From Pocillopora verrucosa (Eukaryota > Cnidaria > Anthozoa > Scleractinia > Pocilloporidae), in NCBI RefSeq assembly GCF_036669915.1, contig NC_089312.1, positions 25,665,291 through 25,729,290 on the forward strand: 64,000 nucleotides of DNA, in the 5' to 3' direction. This document shows, one piece after another, positions 45,312 to 58,100 of the stretch. A program made the position numbers and the translations under genes. The notes beneath the pieces were generated by a model, which had not been told where the DNA came from, did not search any database, and saw only the letters and a list, made by a program, of their open reading frames with translations. Each line of letters opens with the position of its first letter. Position 1 is the stretch's first letter.

Positions 45312-46743
45312 CTTCAGCAGTTGTACACGCGTTTCTGACAAGTCTTTCGTTGGTTTTGATCGTGATTACTGCTTAATAGCGAGACACTGGAACTAGCATT
45401 TCACGATGGATTCTGGGATATTGGACTCTCGCAGTTACTGTTCAAGGTGAGGCGATAGACGGAAATTTCCCTTTAATTGATCATTTTGCAAATCTTAACT
45501 CCTCTTTCATTTATTTCTGCTTAATAAGTAAGATTTGATGATATATTTATTCCATGAAGTAGCCATAACCTTCCAGAATCTTATTAGAATCGAATTATAG
45601 CAGGAATGATACTGAGAGATATTCGATAGTTTCTCTTGGAAAATCCGGAAGTTCCCATAATGTTCCACACGTTCGGTCTGCTATGTTAATTACTTCTGTA
45701 GTTTTCTATTTTCCTGGTATTGGAATGTCACACTGTGCATAGACTGGTTTCATTCCTTGATAAACTTATGCTGCGATTAGCGCGTGACTTCATTTGGTCG
45801 CTTTGCATCCAATCGATCATCAAAATCAATATGCATGTTACTAATGTTTGATTAGACTGTAATGCAATATTGCTTAAACGTATCTGAATTATGCTCACCT
45901 TGTGATCCGTGCATATGGTATATTGATACATTGGTAAATCACGAGATTGACGAGTGACTTAACTCACGTGATGTGCAAGATTGAAAGATTAGTAGGTGAT
46001 GTTAACGATTTCCTGCACTGGTCTTTGTTCCACTCGAGGTTAATATCAGAATGTATGAGATAATTATTTCATAAACCTCAGGAAATTAATTGGGAAGTAA
46101 GGCAAAATTTAGTAGGTTAAATGTGATTTATTTCATAAAATTGTGATCATATTCTTGGTGGAAGAGAAAAACCAACTCAGATTTGCTTGGCTCCTAGCAT
46201 GTGGCTATGTAGCTAGGTGGTAGTAATCCCCAAGTACTTTCTTGGAGGCATGAGGTTGAATAATGTCAGAACCTTAGGTTTTCAGGTTTTGTTTCTGCAA
46301 TTTCCTGAAGTGCAGTCACATGAAAGGATCATTTACCTACTGGTTTTTCATCCATTGGTAAAAATATCATTTATTTCATTTAATTTTGGATGACAATTCC
46401 ATCTTTTCTTCATCACTTTTTGAAAAAGAATTTGAGAAAGTTGTCTTCATTAACTGTCTAGCAAAATCAATTTGTGTTCAGTGCTACATTGTACAATAAC
46501 TGTTGTTTTGTTTTCACTTTCTTAACCAATGTAGTGATTTTTAAAGGAGAAGTTTAAGTGATCATTCCAATATTAGACAAAGGGAAAGGTGAGATAGTAT
46601 TTATAAAGGGAAGACGGTTTTGCTGATAAGGTGAATGTATTTTTTTTTCATAGATCATGCTCCAAAGAGAGATTCTCAGTTTGTGCTGAATACCTGTTTA
46701 GTAAGACATGAAGGATTTTGCAGCCGTAGATGTAACATGAATT
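45312..46743. promoter_or_regulatory. Divergent spacer between two small GTPase genes
   Basis: 1.43 kb between the two start codons. A candidate non-coding first exon of the plus-strand gene ends at ttcaag|gtgagg (donor at 45447), with a possible acceptor near 46722 (tttgcag); this is weak evidence. A SINE fragment lies at 46197-46272. Confidence 0.45.
46197..46272 (+). repeat. tRNA-derived SINE fragment
   Basis: gtggctatgtagctaggtgg then tagtaatccccaagta and aggttgaa match the minus-strand copy at 11880-11962 in order and spacing, with a decayed B box. Confidence 0.5.
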
Positions 46744-49700
46744 ATGTCATTACGGGAAAAAGATTACGATGTTACTTACAAAATTTTAATCATTGGAGAG
46801 TCAGCTGTTGGGAAAACATCATTGATAAAATGCTATTCTAAACCAAACGAATCTTTCAGGGCAGCTCTTCTGCCAACAATTGGTGAGTTGGTTCTGAGTT
46901 CATCTATTTCAGTCTGTAATGAATACATGTCATAACAAGTTTGGTGTGTGTGTTATTGTGTAGAATGGGATGATAGCTTAGTTTCTTCACTCTGTTAGAA
47001 GGTCTTTGTAATAAGCTTTTATTTGTAAGGGGTATTGATGGCTTGAGTGAGTTGGATTTAACTTCTTAAGTTTAGTTTTTATGAAAGTATTCTGAAATAA
47101 TGACTTGGTTTTATAACAAGTGTGTTGAACGGAGTAATGCTATTTAAAAATTCAAATTAATACTTAACTGCAATAAATAATTTATTATTATTTTTCAATA
47201 GGAATTGATTTTGTAACAGTGGTTACGAATGTGGATGGAGTCCGTGTTCGCTTGCAGATTTGGTTTGTAAACCTCACTTGTTGTTTTGAATTTAAGGATG
47301 GTATAATTTGTTGTTGGGCTGGTGATTAAATGTTAATCACTAAGGTTTTGCAAACATTTCCATTGTGATGGCAATAGATTGATTTACTTATTTACAAGAG
47401 AAAAGAAAAAGAGAAGAAAAAATAGAATTAAGTGAATATTCATTACTCCTTCTTTGTGTGAATATTAATTGTTGTCCATCAGGGATACAGCGGGTCAAGA
47501 AAGATTTAGAACTCTGACTTCCATGCACTTTAGGGGTACAAAGGTGAGTTGAGTGCTTTCTATTTGAGTACTTGTTAAAGTAACAGAGGCTTTTGCAATG
47601 CTTGGGGAGAATTGTGACCAGTGAGGTGGTATATATAGACTATAGTGAGGTCTGTATATCATCATCACATTTTATCCAAATTTGCTTGTTCTAATCACAT
47701 TTGAGACAGTTTTTTTTTCATGTTGTACCCTGCATGATTGAATGTGCAAGAGTTGACAGAGACAGAAAATTGATTGCCCACTGTTCACATATTTTCATTG
47801 TGAAAATGTGTTAACAGCCTTGAAAGACAAGAAAACAGCCACCCTTAAAAAACCAAACTACCAATTATAATGAGAAATTTACCAAATGGTCATAAATTTT
47901 TTCAGCAAAGATAATAGCGAATTAGGGTTTCATGACTGCTTCTATGCAATGGTATTTTCTGTTTTGAACACTGCACAAATTCACTATGATTCTAAAGGTG
48001 TTGATCTTAATAAAATGATAAGTTGCGATGAAAATGAAATTCTGTATTCTTTTTTGCCAGAAAGTGAGGCAATTTTAGTTGGTGATGTCCTGAGCTCTTA
48101 TGGTTTGAGTGAAGACATGTCACTGATTAAGTCATGATGTTAACATGTGAACATTTTACATCATGTACCTGGTTAATGTATGATTGTATATGTTTTGTTT
48201 TTTTCAAAATTTACAGGGTATATTGTTAGTTTATGACATTGCAAATGCTCATTCATTTGATCAACTTCAGTACTGGATAAAGACAATGAATAAGGTATGT
48301 ATAATTTTGTAATTGTATCAGACTGATGCTGTATAGAATGTTAATTTGGTCTTAAGATTTTAATTAACTGTATTTTTGATCCTTGATTTAAAAGCACAGA
48401 AAATTACTAGCACTTGATTATTTTGATGTAGTTAAACCCTTTAATTCTCAGAACTGATTAAGTAATAACTTACTGCATTCATGATTATCTTAAAAAGAAT
48501 GTGACGAGAAGAGTAACAATTAAGATTATATCAGGTTGAAAGTGTTATATCATAATATAAATGACAATATAATAACTTGATAAGCACCAATTTACAAGGA
48601 AATGTATAGAATTAGAAGAGAATGTTCTACTCATAGAAATTTATCTAGATTATGCACATTTTTACATACCTCTACATGTATATTTTTAAATTGTACAAGA
48701 ATGAAAGAATATGGTCTATAACATGGGCCGAACCGCACTATCTAACACGCTTAACAGGCAGAAATGATGTGTTTCCAAATTGCTATAAGTTGCATTTTAC
48801 ATGAATTGTAAATGTTTGTTTTTAGCATAACCTGATGTATGAAGAAGTAATACTTGTGGGGAACAAGTGTGATTATGACAGAAAAAGCTGGGAAGTGGAC
48901 ACTCAAACTGGAAAGGAGGTCAAACAACATTGTTTTTTTTTTTTGTTTTTTTGTTTTTATTTTTTGATTGGCCAATTTTAAAAATACTATACAGCTACTT
49001 TACATAAAAGTTCCAACTTACCCAGGTGTACTCTATATTCAAGTCTTTGTAGTCAGATTGGCAGATGGGTATTCAGAGTGGGTGTATAAAAGGTAGAAGA
49101 TAGCATTCTGCTTCAGTAATATCAGCAAAAGGAAAAAGGACATAGTCCTCTGGAGAAAAACAACCACAGAAACAACATCTTATCTAACATTGGTCCTGCT
49201 GTGTATGTGTTGAAATATATGTGCAGAGTATGCAAAATATCAAGAGAATTAAGCAGGATACAAGTGGTGTAGAACCCAAGGCTTTGACAATAATCAGGGT
49301 CACCTCAAGTACCACCAAAATCATTCAAAAACTGCACATCCTTTATGGTAAAGTTTCTGCATGTGTGATAATAAAAAATTTCCATGGTATCCTGAAGATA
49401 AGTTCAATAACCAGCTATTGTTTAGGAAATGAGTTGGTACTTCCTCCTCAAAGACACGTTTGGAACAGTGACCACACTCAAGACAATTGGGTAAATTGAG
49501 CCTTTCCTGAAGCAAGTGATATAAATTGCAATTTTTTTTGTGAACAGCTTGCAAGACAGTTTGGGTTGAAGTTCTTTGAAACAAGTGCAAAAACACAAAA
49601 GAATGTCCAAGAGGTGAACTAAAGCAGTTAATTTTATTTCTTCCTTATCACCAATCCGTTATGTTTTATTTCACAGCAAGGCTACATTTTTTTTTTCTAC

Positions 49701-50222
49701 TGGAGAGTTATGAGTAGTCTTCTTGTCAAGTTTGCTTTGTCTGCACATTTTCAGTCAATACTATACAGTAATCAATGACAGATCTATCTTAAATTAATCA
49801 TTTTTTCTGATAATTTTACAATTGTCCAAGCATGTAGGTGATGACAATGTATCCTACATATACTCTGTGTCTAGTTTTGTATTTAATATTTAATGTTTAC
49901 TTGTTATGTATCACTCTTTTCTTTTGATAGGTTTTCCAGGAACTTGCTAAAAACGTCAAGTATGCAAATGACCCAGATATGGTAAGATTAAAAATTCACC
50001 AAAAGCATTTTCTTGAGTTCCTACTGCCATTTTTCATTAAGTGTTAAAGTAAGCTCTGTGTCTATAATGTTACAATGAACAACAACTTTGTTTCTCTGAA
50101 AACTGTAGGTAATAAACGGTGATGAGGACGGTTGGGATAAAATAGATGCTGGGATAAGACTGCAATCATGTGATTACCCACAACACAAAAAGACTATGGC
50201 CAACTGTGGTTGCACCAAATAA
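46744..50222 (+). CDS. Rab-family small GTPase
   Basis: Eight exons join in frame to 220 residues: 46744-46882, 47202-47262, 47483-47543, 48217-48294, 48826-48918, 49548-49613, 49931-49981, 50109-50222. All GTPase motifs are canonical: GESAVGKT (18-25), PTIGIDF (switch I), WDTAGQERFR (67-76), GNKCD (125-129) and ETSAK (155-159). Rabs switch between GDP and GTP forms on membranes and direct vesicle traffic. The C-terminus ends CGCTK: two Cys for prenylation but two residues short of the end, not a standard CC, CXC or CCXX ending. Rab3/8-like features were considered but the subfamily cannot be named from sequence memory. Start chosen at ATG 46744, the first Met of this frame. Intron positions and phases (1,2,0,0,0,0,0) match the divergent gene at 36394-45311. 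Confidence 0.88.
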
Positions 50223-52747
50223 TATGCGAGTCCATCTACTTTGGCAGTGATGCAGTCATCGTGCCTTCTCTGCTCACACTCAGCTTGTCCTGTTTTTTTT
50301 TTCTTGATCTTTAGTTTTTCCTCTTTTTCTCTTGCATGGAGGCAACATGGCTGATAAGTCATCTCTTCAGATTTATTATAAACAATCTGGAGCTTTCCAA
50401 TTCACATTCCACTTTGACCATGGCAACTGGTTGGGATTATTTATTGGCAATCTAAGGGTTATCTCCTTTACTGCATTAATTGCTAAATCCCCCTCCCCTC
50501 CACCCCTGCAAATTCAAGTGTAGTTTTTTCCAAGGTAGTTGTCAACTCAAAAGGGGTCATGCATGATATATAATCCCAAGAGATGATAGTTAGAGCAAGA
50601 TTCTATCAGAGGCACTAGAGCAATGTTAACCAGCCATTGCTGATAATGTCTCTGCATTCTAGTTTTTATTTTTGGCTGATTAAAGTGCACCCCCACTATA
50701 ACTAAGGTATCAAGTGTATTATTTGTTTAAATTGAAGAGGTTTGTAGTTATTTGTAGTGAAACATCTAAATCTAGTGGAAAAAAAAATTAAAAAGCATGT
50801 GTTTAGGATTTCTTGCCAGAAATTCATATCCCATTTCATTGGATTCTTTCTCAGATTCATTCTATATTTAAGTACCTCTCATAACATTTAAGATAATAAT
50901 TAGTACAAATATATAGGCAGGAATTTGTTTTAATAAGAATTACATCAAGGATGGGTTACTACTGAGGCAGTTCTGACAGCTTGTAATTACATAATCAGAC
51001 TTATTGTACAGTATTACCGTAGTTATTCGGTTATAAGGCGCACTCGGCTATAGGACGCACCCCCAATTCGGCAACTTCATTATTGCATGTTTTCAAACTG
51101 AAAATATCGCTAAAATACTTGGTTATAAGGCGCACCGTTGTTTGGGGAGTAAAGATCAGTCAAGTTTATTGTAAATTCTTTCATAAACTTACAAAAAAGC
51201 GAAAAAGTCGCATATTGATTTTAGTTTACTGTTAATTAACAAAAGCAGAATTGTCGCACACGCGACCACGCGCACAAACAAAAAAAATTACTGAGAACGT
51301 GCTCTCGAGCACGTATCATATCTATGCAAATTTGACTTCGCTCATCTTTTCAGAACCACCATATTTATAAAAGTCAATGACCAACACTGTGTCCTTTTGT
51401 TTTCTTGAAATCGTACCAGTAACTGTGATAAAAAAAATTGTTTCGGGAAAATATTCGCCTATAAGACGCACTCAAACTTTGGCGGTAATTTTTAGTAGAA
51501 ATTAGGAATTTCTTGGAAAAAACGGTGCGCCCTATAACCGAATAACTATGGTAAGTATCAAAAACTGAAAAAAAGAAGACAACAGCAAGAGCAAAGAAGG
51601 TGTTTAAAGGATATGTCATTTCAATTTACTTTGTTGATATAAAGGTTGGTAACATGTTTTATGAACATATGTTAAAGTAAAGGATGTCTCATAGATACAA
51701 TATTAATGGAAGATACTGTAATTTTCATTATTGTTGAAGAATTAAGAAGTACAGCAACTCAAGGTTTTATGCTATTGGGCATGTGTGTGAGAAGGGGTTA
51801 CTTAAAAAAAAATAGAGGAATTTTTTTAGGTGCTTAGTGGCCCCATCCAAACACAAGGGAAGATAAAGACTACCTCCTCCTCTTCCTCTCAAGTGATTGG
51901 ATATCAGGCTGTGTTACCACACAAAAAGTTCCTTTCAGTTCCAACTGAAAATGTCACCATATAATTTTCATACTTTCATCTAAAACACTTCTTGATCACT
52001 GAGAGCCACTTAATATCTCAGTTGTCCTTTTAGACATAGGTATAACAATTTATGGAAATGGCATAGCCAGATTTCCACATGCTTAATGAAGAATGGCACA
52101 TGTCTACTTATTGGTTTTCTTTCCTAGCCCTGTTTTCTTATGCAGTACTTTGAGATTTACATTCAGTTGTTTCCATTTGAATTATGGTCTCTATGTGTAC
52201 TGAATGTTAAAGCTTATCAGTTTGAGTCAAAAATATATTGTACCAAAAGAGTTCTTATTTTGAGAATAATAATAATGATAGTAATTATGAATTCTCTATT
52301 AGTAAAACCATATTACTTGTAACAACACTGTATAATTTAAGAAAAAGAGATGGGAATTTGCAAAAGTATTCATATTGTATACCATCAACACACAACATGA
52401 ACATGATATTTAAATCAGTTTTATTGACAATTGATTCACTACAAGGGTGTCTATGGCTTTAATTAAGATAAAAAACATTGTATCTGACAGCTAGGACACT
52501 TTGAGCTGAATTTTGAAATAAATAGGACAGTTGCATGAATGCATGTTTGGTTCATTAAAATGTAGAAATTCTTGATAAAATTTTTTTAAAAAATTGTTAA
52601 AATGGCCAGTACCTTTTACTATGTCTTAGTGAGTTCATCAGCCATGTTCTGATAGAAATTACACTTTGCAGTCTTAGATGGATCAATTACCATTATAGCA
52701 TACATGTTACTTCATCGTTATTCCCTCTGAGTGAAATGTTGAATCTA
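50223..52747. other. Convergent intergenic region
   Basis: Between the 3' ends of the Rab gene and the NATD1-like gene. It contains the TIR element 51015-51553. The rest is AT-rich with no recognised gene; some of it is probably the 3' UTRs of the two flanking genes. Confidence 0.5.
51015..51553. mobile_element. TACCGTA-terminated MITE, about 540 bp
   Basis: The left end TACCGTAGTTATTCGGTTAT, continuing AAGGCGCAC, is mirrored at the right (inverted: TACCATAGTTATTCGGTTAT then AGGGCGCAC). The motif TATAAGGCGCAC recurs subterminally. Direct repeat agtat at 51010-51014 and 51554-51558 is a likely 5-bp target-site duplication. Confidence 0.85.
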
Positions 52748-54824
52748 TCAAACAACACGCGATGTATACTCAGGTAACGGGTTGTCTTTTACATATTTCT
52801 GCAAATATGTGCATGTTAGCCTCATCTTGAAATCTTCACCCACTGCATAATCAAATGCTGCCTAATGGAAAATAGAAAAAGAAATAAAAGTAAATCCTAT
52901 TTCAAAGTTGCATGTAAAATATAATCACTGTGACATGCCTTCAAACTGAAATTGAAGGTTTAAAAATATGCAATTTGTTGGCCTAAGTTGGCTCCTTTGT
53001 AGCTATTCTTTAGGATGTCACCTAATGCTGTGGGACACTCTTAAGAAGAGCTGGGAAGGAGACCAGGAACTCAGCTGAGTGGAATCAATAATTGCCAGAG
53101 TATATGGCTAGAAGAAGCTGTTTGACTTTTAAATGTAAATGCTTAAACATGGGCTACCTTACTCTTCAAGACCAGTCAAATGCAAATTCAAAAGAAGAAT
53201 GCAAAGGCAAAACATCAAGTCTGTTTGTTAATGAAAGATGCAAGGGGTGTTAACAACCACTGTACTAGACTACAGCCATGACCAGGACCCATATCAAAAT
53301 GTGTTCACAGGCAAGACCCTTAACCCTTTAACTCCCAAGATCTCATTGGTAATTCTCCTAACTGTCTACCAAATGATTCTCATCATGTTAGTTTGGAGAA
53401 TTTGGTATTGAATCAATTAGTAATCTCATAATTGATATTTTCCTTTTAATCTCATCACTTGCCTGCATGGTATTGTATAGATATAGTAAGGAGAAATTCT
53501 GTCTTGGTCACTCATGGGAGTTAAAGGGTTAACTCTTGCTGTGCCCCTTCATGCCATGGAAACCAGATTAAGTGCTAGTGAGAGGAGAGGGGGAACCACT
53601 TTACTTGTGAGCAGACTTCAACCCTTGCCAGTCCTGAGGTTCAAGTCGAACCTGTACCAGATTCTAGTAGTCTTATTTGAACTGGTAACTTAAAAATAAA
53701 TTTCCGCTTATTAATTAGCAACCACTGACCTTGGCAAGGTGCCCAGCAATGCCTTTTCCTCTGTACTCAGATGGTACCATTGTGTGGTACATATTCATGG
53801 TATTATTTCCTTCATTTTCATACTGTAGTACAGCCTTACCTAAGTGCATGTAAAAGATAATAAAGCATTTAAAGAGGGGTGGTGGAAGAGGGGTTCTTGA
53901 ACATGAATTGTTAATAAAAATAGGTTTAAAAAAATTTTGCATTTTTCCATCACAGGGCTCCTAGGTCTAACCTCAAGGAAACCTAGGGAATTGACAGATA
54001 TTTATAACAATTTTATGTGAAATATGTCAGTTCTTTGCCAAAAACCTTTGCTCCCAGGGGCATTTACGATATGTGGCGACATTTTCCTTGACGATGTCTC
54101 GCTATTTTTGTTAAGACTGAAGACAGTTTTGAACACCTGTGCCATTAGTAGTAAAGGGTAAAAATCAATTTTCACCAATAGTCTTTCAAGGGCCTTTCCG
54201 ACAAAACTGTGTGGATTGTTCTTTAATTAAATAAGGAGTTGGGAATTTTCCACAATTTTTCTGCTCCATGCACGCGGGTGCATCTTATGCATAAGCCAAA
54301 GAAATGGTTCAATACGCCAAGTATTCCTGACAAAAATTACAAACATTTCAAAACCTACACTTCAGATTTTTGGCACGACATGTTCACGTCGCAACCAAGT
54401 CCGTAATCATGGGGTGCGACAAAGGCTGGGGCGGGGGTGAGGTTCTGTATACAAGAACAAATCACCCTGGGATGGGCCTACAGCTTAGGGGTTGAAATTT
54501 TGGCTAATGATGAATGTTTTAGGCAACATATCATGGGTTAGATAAACTTGTGATCATATGTATCTCTCTCTTTCTTCATTTATTTATTTATTTATTTATT
54601 TATTCATATATATTTTCGACAGATATAAGGAAATTAAGCTTTAATAGGACGGCCTGCATGTTTAGGCAAAAGGCACAAATACCAAGAGAGTATGGTATAC
54701 ACTTCCTAGGGATTCACAAACCTTTCTCTAAAGCAATGTAAAATTCCTGACCCTTCACATTGTGTTTGACTTCATAGGCACTCATGGCAATATATGATGA
54801 AAATCTGCGAAAAAGTTGTCTCAT
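52748..54824 (-). CDS. NATD1-like GNAT-fold N-acetyltransferase
   Basis: Three exons, 54722-54824, 53730-53839 and 52748-52861, join in frame to 108 residues (human NATD1 113). The acetyl-CoA-binding motif is RGKGIA in [14 protein letters not shown]; the conserved end [18 protein letters not shown] matches the NATD1 family. Substrate unknown. Start uncertain: the Met at 54785 gives 95 residues, the Met at 54824 adds an Arg-rich, possibly mitochondrial leader ([13 protein letters not shown]), and the frame stays open to a Met at 55082 (194 residues), only 21 bp from the PCSK7 start. I chose 54824 for length. It is divergent from PCSK7. Confidence 0.82.
53320..53532. mobile_element. piggyBac-like MITE, TTAA-flanked, copy 2
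   Basis: TTAACCCTTTAACTCCCAAG at the left, GGGAGTTAAAGGGTTAA at the right. TTAA lies on both sides. Located in intron 2 of the NATD1-like gene. Internal sequence is alignable to copy 1 near the left end (aagatct-attg-taattctc). Confidence 0.75.
54578..54604. repeat. (ATTT)n microsatellite
   Basis: Six to seven ATTT units in intron 1 of the NATD1-like gene. Confidence 0.85.
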
Positions 54825-55103
54825 TTCTTCTTTACTTAAGCATCCGCCATATTGGCTTGACACGAGTGAGACTGGAACTGCAGTCTCTCTCCCAAGAGTC
54901 TGTGCGGGGGCAGATGTTTTGAAATGTTTCAAATGACTTCCGGTTATCTTCAGACAAAGGCAGGCTTGGTTACCTGCAGACACATTAATGGCGGAAAAAG
55001 GAAAGGGGAATCGCCACAATTTCTCTAGATTTCTCCTTTCCTGTCTTCGTGGTCTTGGTTGAAATGCTGGCGAATGTTTCATGTAGCCTCTTAGTTACTT
55101 GTT
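54825..55103. promoter_or_regulatory. Divergent spacer, likely shared promoter of NATD1-like and PCSK7
   Basis: 279 bp between the chosen start codons, and only 21 bp if the NATD1-like frame begins at its furthest Met (55082). GC content is higher than in the flanks. The promoter role is inferred from layout. Confidence 0.55.
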
Positions 55104-58100
55104 ATGCCCATTAAGCTGCTAGGATGGCGGCTATTTATGGCTTTTTATTGGCGTGTTTTTGTTCTATTGATTTGTGGATGTTATAGCAATAATGGAATCG
55201 TACACAACAGAACGACAAACTCAATGGATTATTCTTCATCGTGGGCCATTCGAATACCACTGGTTCATTTTTCTAATTTATCTGATCTCCATGCGCTAGC
55301 AGACCGCATCGCGGACGAGGCAGGCCTCGTAAATCGCGGGCAAATTGGAGGTCTCAAAGGACATTACCTGTACATACATAATAATACTTTCTTCAATCAA
55401 AGCGGAATCAAAGAACACGTTCTAGGAAAAATGCAGAATAGCATTACGGAACTTTTAGCCAAACATCCAAGTATCGAGTGGTCAAGACAAGAAGTAGTTC
55501 GAATGCGTTATAAGCGAAGCCTACAATTTAAGGATCAGTATTTTCCAAGCCAATGGCACTTGGTAAGAGTCGATTAGACCTAATTAATAATTTATTTGAA
55601 ATAGATTTTAGATTATCGCAAGAAGCTTTCTAAAAACAATATATTTGAAAGGTTAAACTAACATCTTTTTGATAGTCGTTATCTTAATGCCTTATGATAG
55701 GGTTAACTTGATGCAGGTTTTCTCTGAAAGTAGAAATTTTTCTTTTGTCCGTCGAGTGTTCATTAGATTTAGCTACTTTCAAATTAAAGGTCAAGGACTT
55801 ATCTCAATATTGAACTTTGTTATTTATTGAAAGGGTGTCTTGGATAATGAGCAGCTAAGTATAGAAACGCCTTTACGATATTTCTCTATACCAATAACTG
55901 TCACTACAGACCCAAATTGATAAAATGCAATACATGCTATATTGACCATGGCCACTCTGCTTGGTCAAAATTACTCACCAAAATTAGGCTCCTCCAAAGT
56001 AGTGATACATGTATGAAAGTTTGCTGAATCTAAGAGTAATGAGAGTTGCATATTGTTATGTACTTTCAGAAAATAATACCAATTTTACACAATATGAGCT
56101 TGAGTATAAAGAAACACTAGAAATTACTTAAAATACTCCAAATTCAGACATAGTGCATAGACTTTTGAATTTTTTAGATAAAATGAAAATTTTCTGGGAT
56201 CCATTATTTCCTTTATCTACCTTGCACAGTTTGACATAGTAGAAATATAAACTTTAATTTTAACATATCTGACTTTTTTATGGCAGGACAATTTACGATT
56301 CATAGGACATGATATCAATGTTACTGGTGTCTGGGAGAATAACATCACAGGACGTGGAATAGTTGTATCTGTTATTGATGATGGTGAGTAATCATGATTG
56401 GAAATACTTTGGAGGAATATTAGTGGTGATTTATAAAATTGAAAATATTCAACTTTACACTACATACAGTTTACTGTTACTATTCATTTGGTGTTATCCA
56501 CTTGTTTTTAAGGTGTGGAATGGACCAATCCTGATATTCTTGACAATTATGTGAGTATTGAAGATGCTTATATACCCTGAGGCTCTCAATTCCTTTATGT
56601 GTGAATTCTCTGTTGTTGAAATAACTAGATATTCCACACTCATTGGAATCAGTCTTTTAATAACACACAACTCTTTAATTCTTATTTACAAGGTTGTTAA
56701 GATCTGGAATGTCCTTCTTCTTAACATCAATATACGTATTTTACCAAATAATATTGCTTTCAACCAATCTCTTAAAAAATACCATGGTGTTCAGTGACCT
56801 GAATATTAAACTTAATGCCTTTAAGATAACCATAGTTCATCATGTATAAATTGCAAATTGTGAGTAAACTAAAAATTTCTAAGCTTCAGAAGCTTCTGTA
56901 GCCTATACTCTTTTTACTGTAAAATAATGTTTTCTCTTGTACTATGCATATATTCACTCCTATTGGGAAAATGCATAGAGTGCAAATTTAAATTTAATTT
57001 TTAAGAAGTTGTTGATAAATAGTTTTGATTGCACCAGCATTTCATCATGATCTATCATCCATAAAAACAAAAATTAAGGCTAATTGAAGTTTGTTTCCAC
57101 CAAATGTGTCATAAATCAAATTATTTCTAAATGAGTTTTGAGAGAATTTAATTATGAATTAGAATTAAATTAAAAAGTGGTTAAAGTTGTGTTGTACACC
57201 TTGATACAGAGTTCAGAAGGCAGCTGGGATATCAACTCCAATGACGATGATCCAATGCCAAGAGCAGATGAGGCTGGCTTAAATCATCATGGAACCAGGT
57301 AGACTAGAATAAAAATATTGCCATGATTCTTGTCATTGATAAGTTGACACATGCATAAAATAAAAATTAACAAATTAAATATAGGAAATTAAACTTCTTT
57401 TGGCTAGAAGTACAGATAAATAAAGCAGTTACGATAGTGCAGCCTACTTTTAGTAATTTAAAGTCTTGAGTATCAAACAGAGCAATCTCAGTTCTTGTTG
57501 ATAATCATTATTTAATAATTATAATTAATTAATTGATAGTCACAGAATAATGTTTTGACAAGAAGGTATGCAGTGTACAGCCGTAGGTGATTATTGAGTC
57601 AAAACAATGATGAGAACACTGCAGTTGTTTGGTCCAGACCTAGAGTAGATTGGGCCCATGATCTCTTAAGTCACTTTAACCCTTTAAATGCTTAGAGTGA
57701 CTAGCATCTTATTTCTCCTTACAATATCAGCTCCAAATCACACATAAGTTAATGAGAATAAAGGAAATGGTCACCAATGAGAGAAGTTCTGGATTATGAA
57801 ACAAATTCTCCTCATCAGCCCCTTAGGGAATGTATAGGGAACAGTGTGGAGAATATGCATACTGATGTTAGGGTGGAAAGGGTTAATAGCACCCACTGAG
57901 TTCACTGTACCTTGATGTTGTTCAAGAAAGTTTCCATGAGAATGAATCACGTATTACAGCCAGTTACCCTTATAATTAAAGTGGGTTAGTGATGCTTTTG
58001 TGGAGAATTATGTTTACTGATGTTAGGGTGGAAAGGGTTAATAGCACCCATTGAGTTCACTGTACCTTGATTTTGTTCAAGACAGTTTTCATGAGAATGA

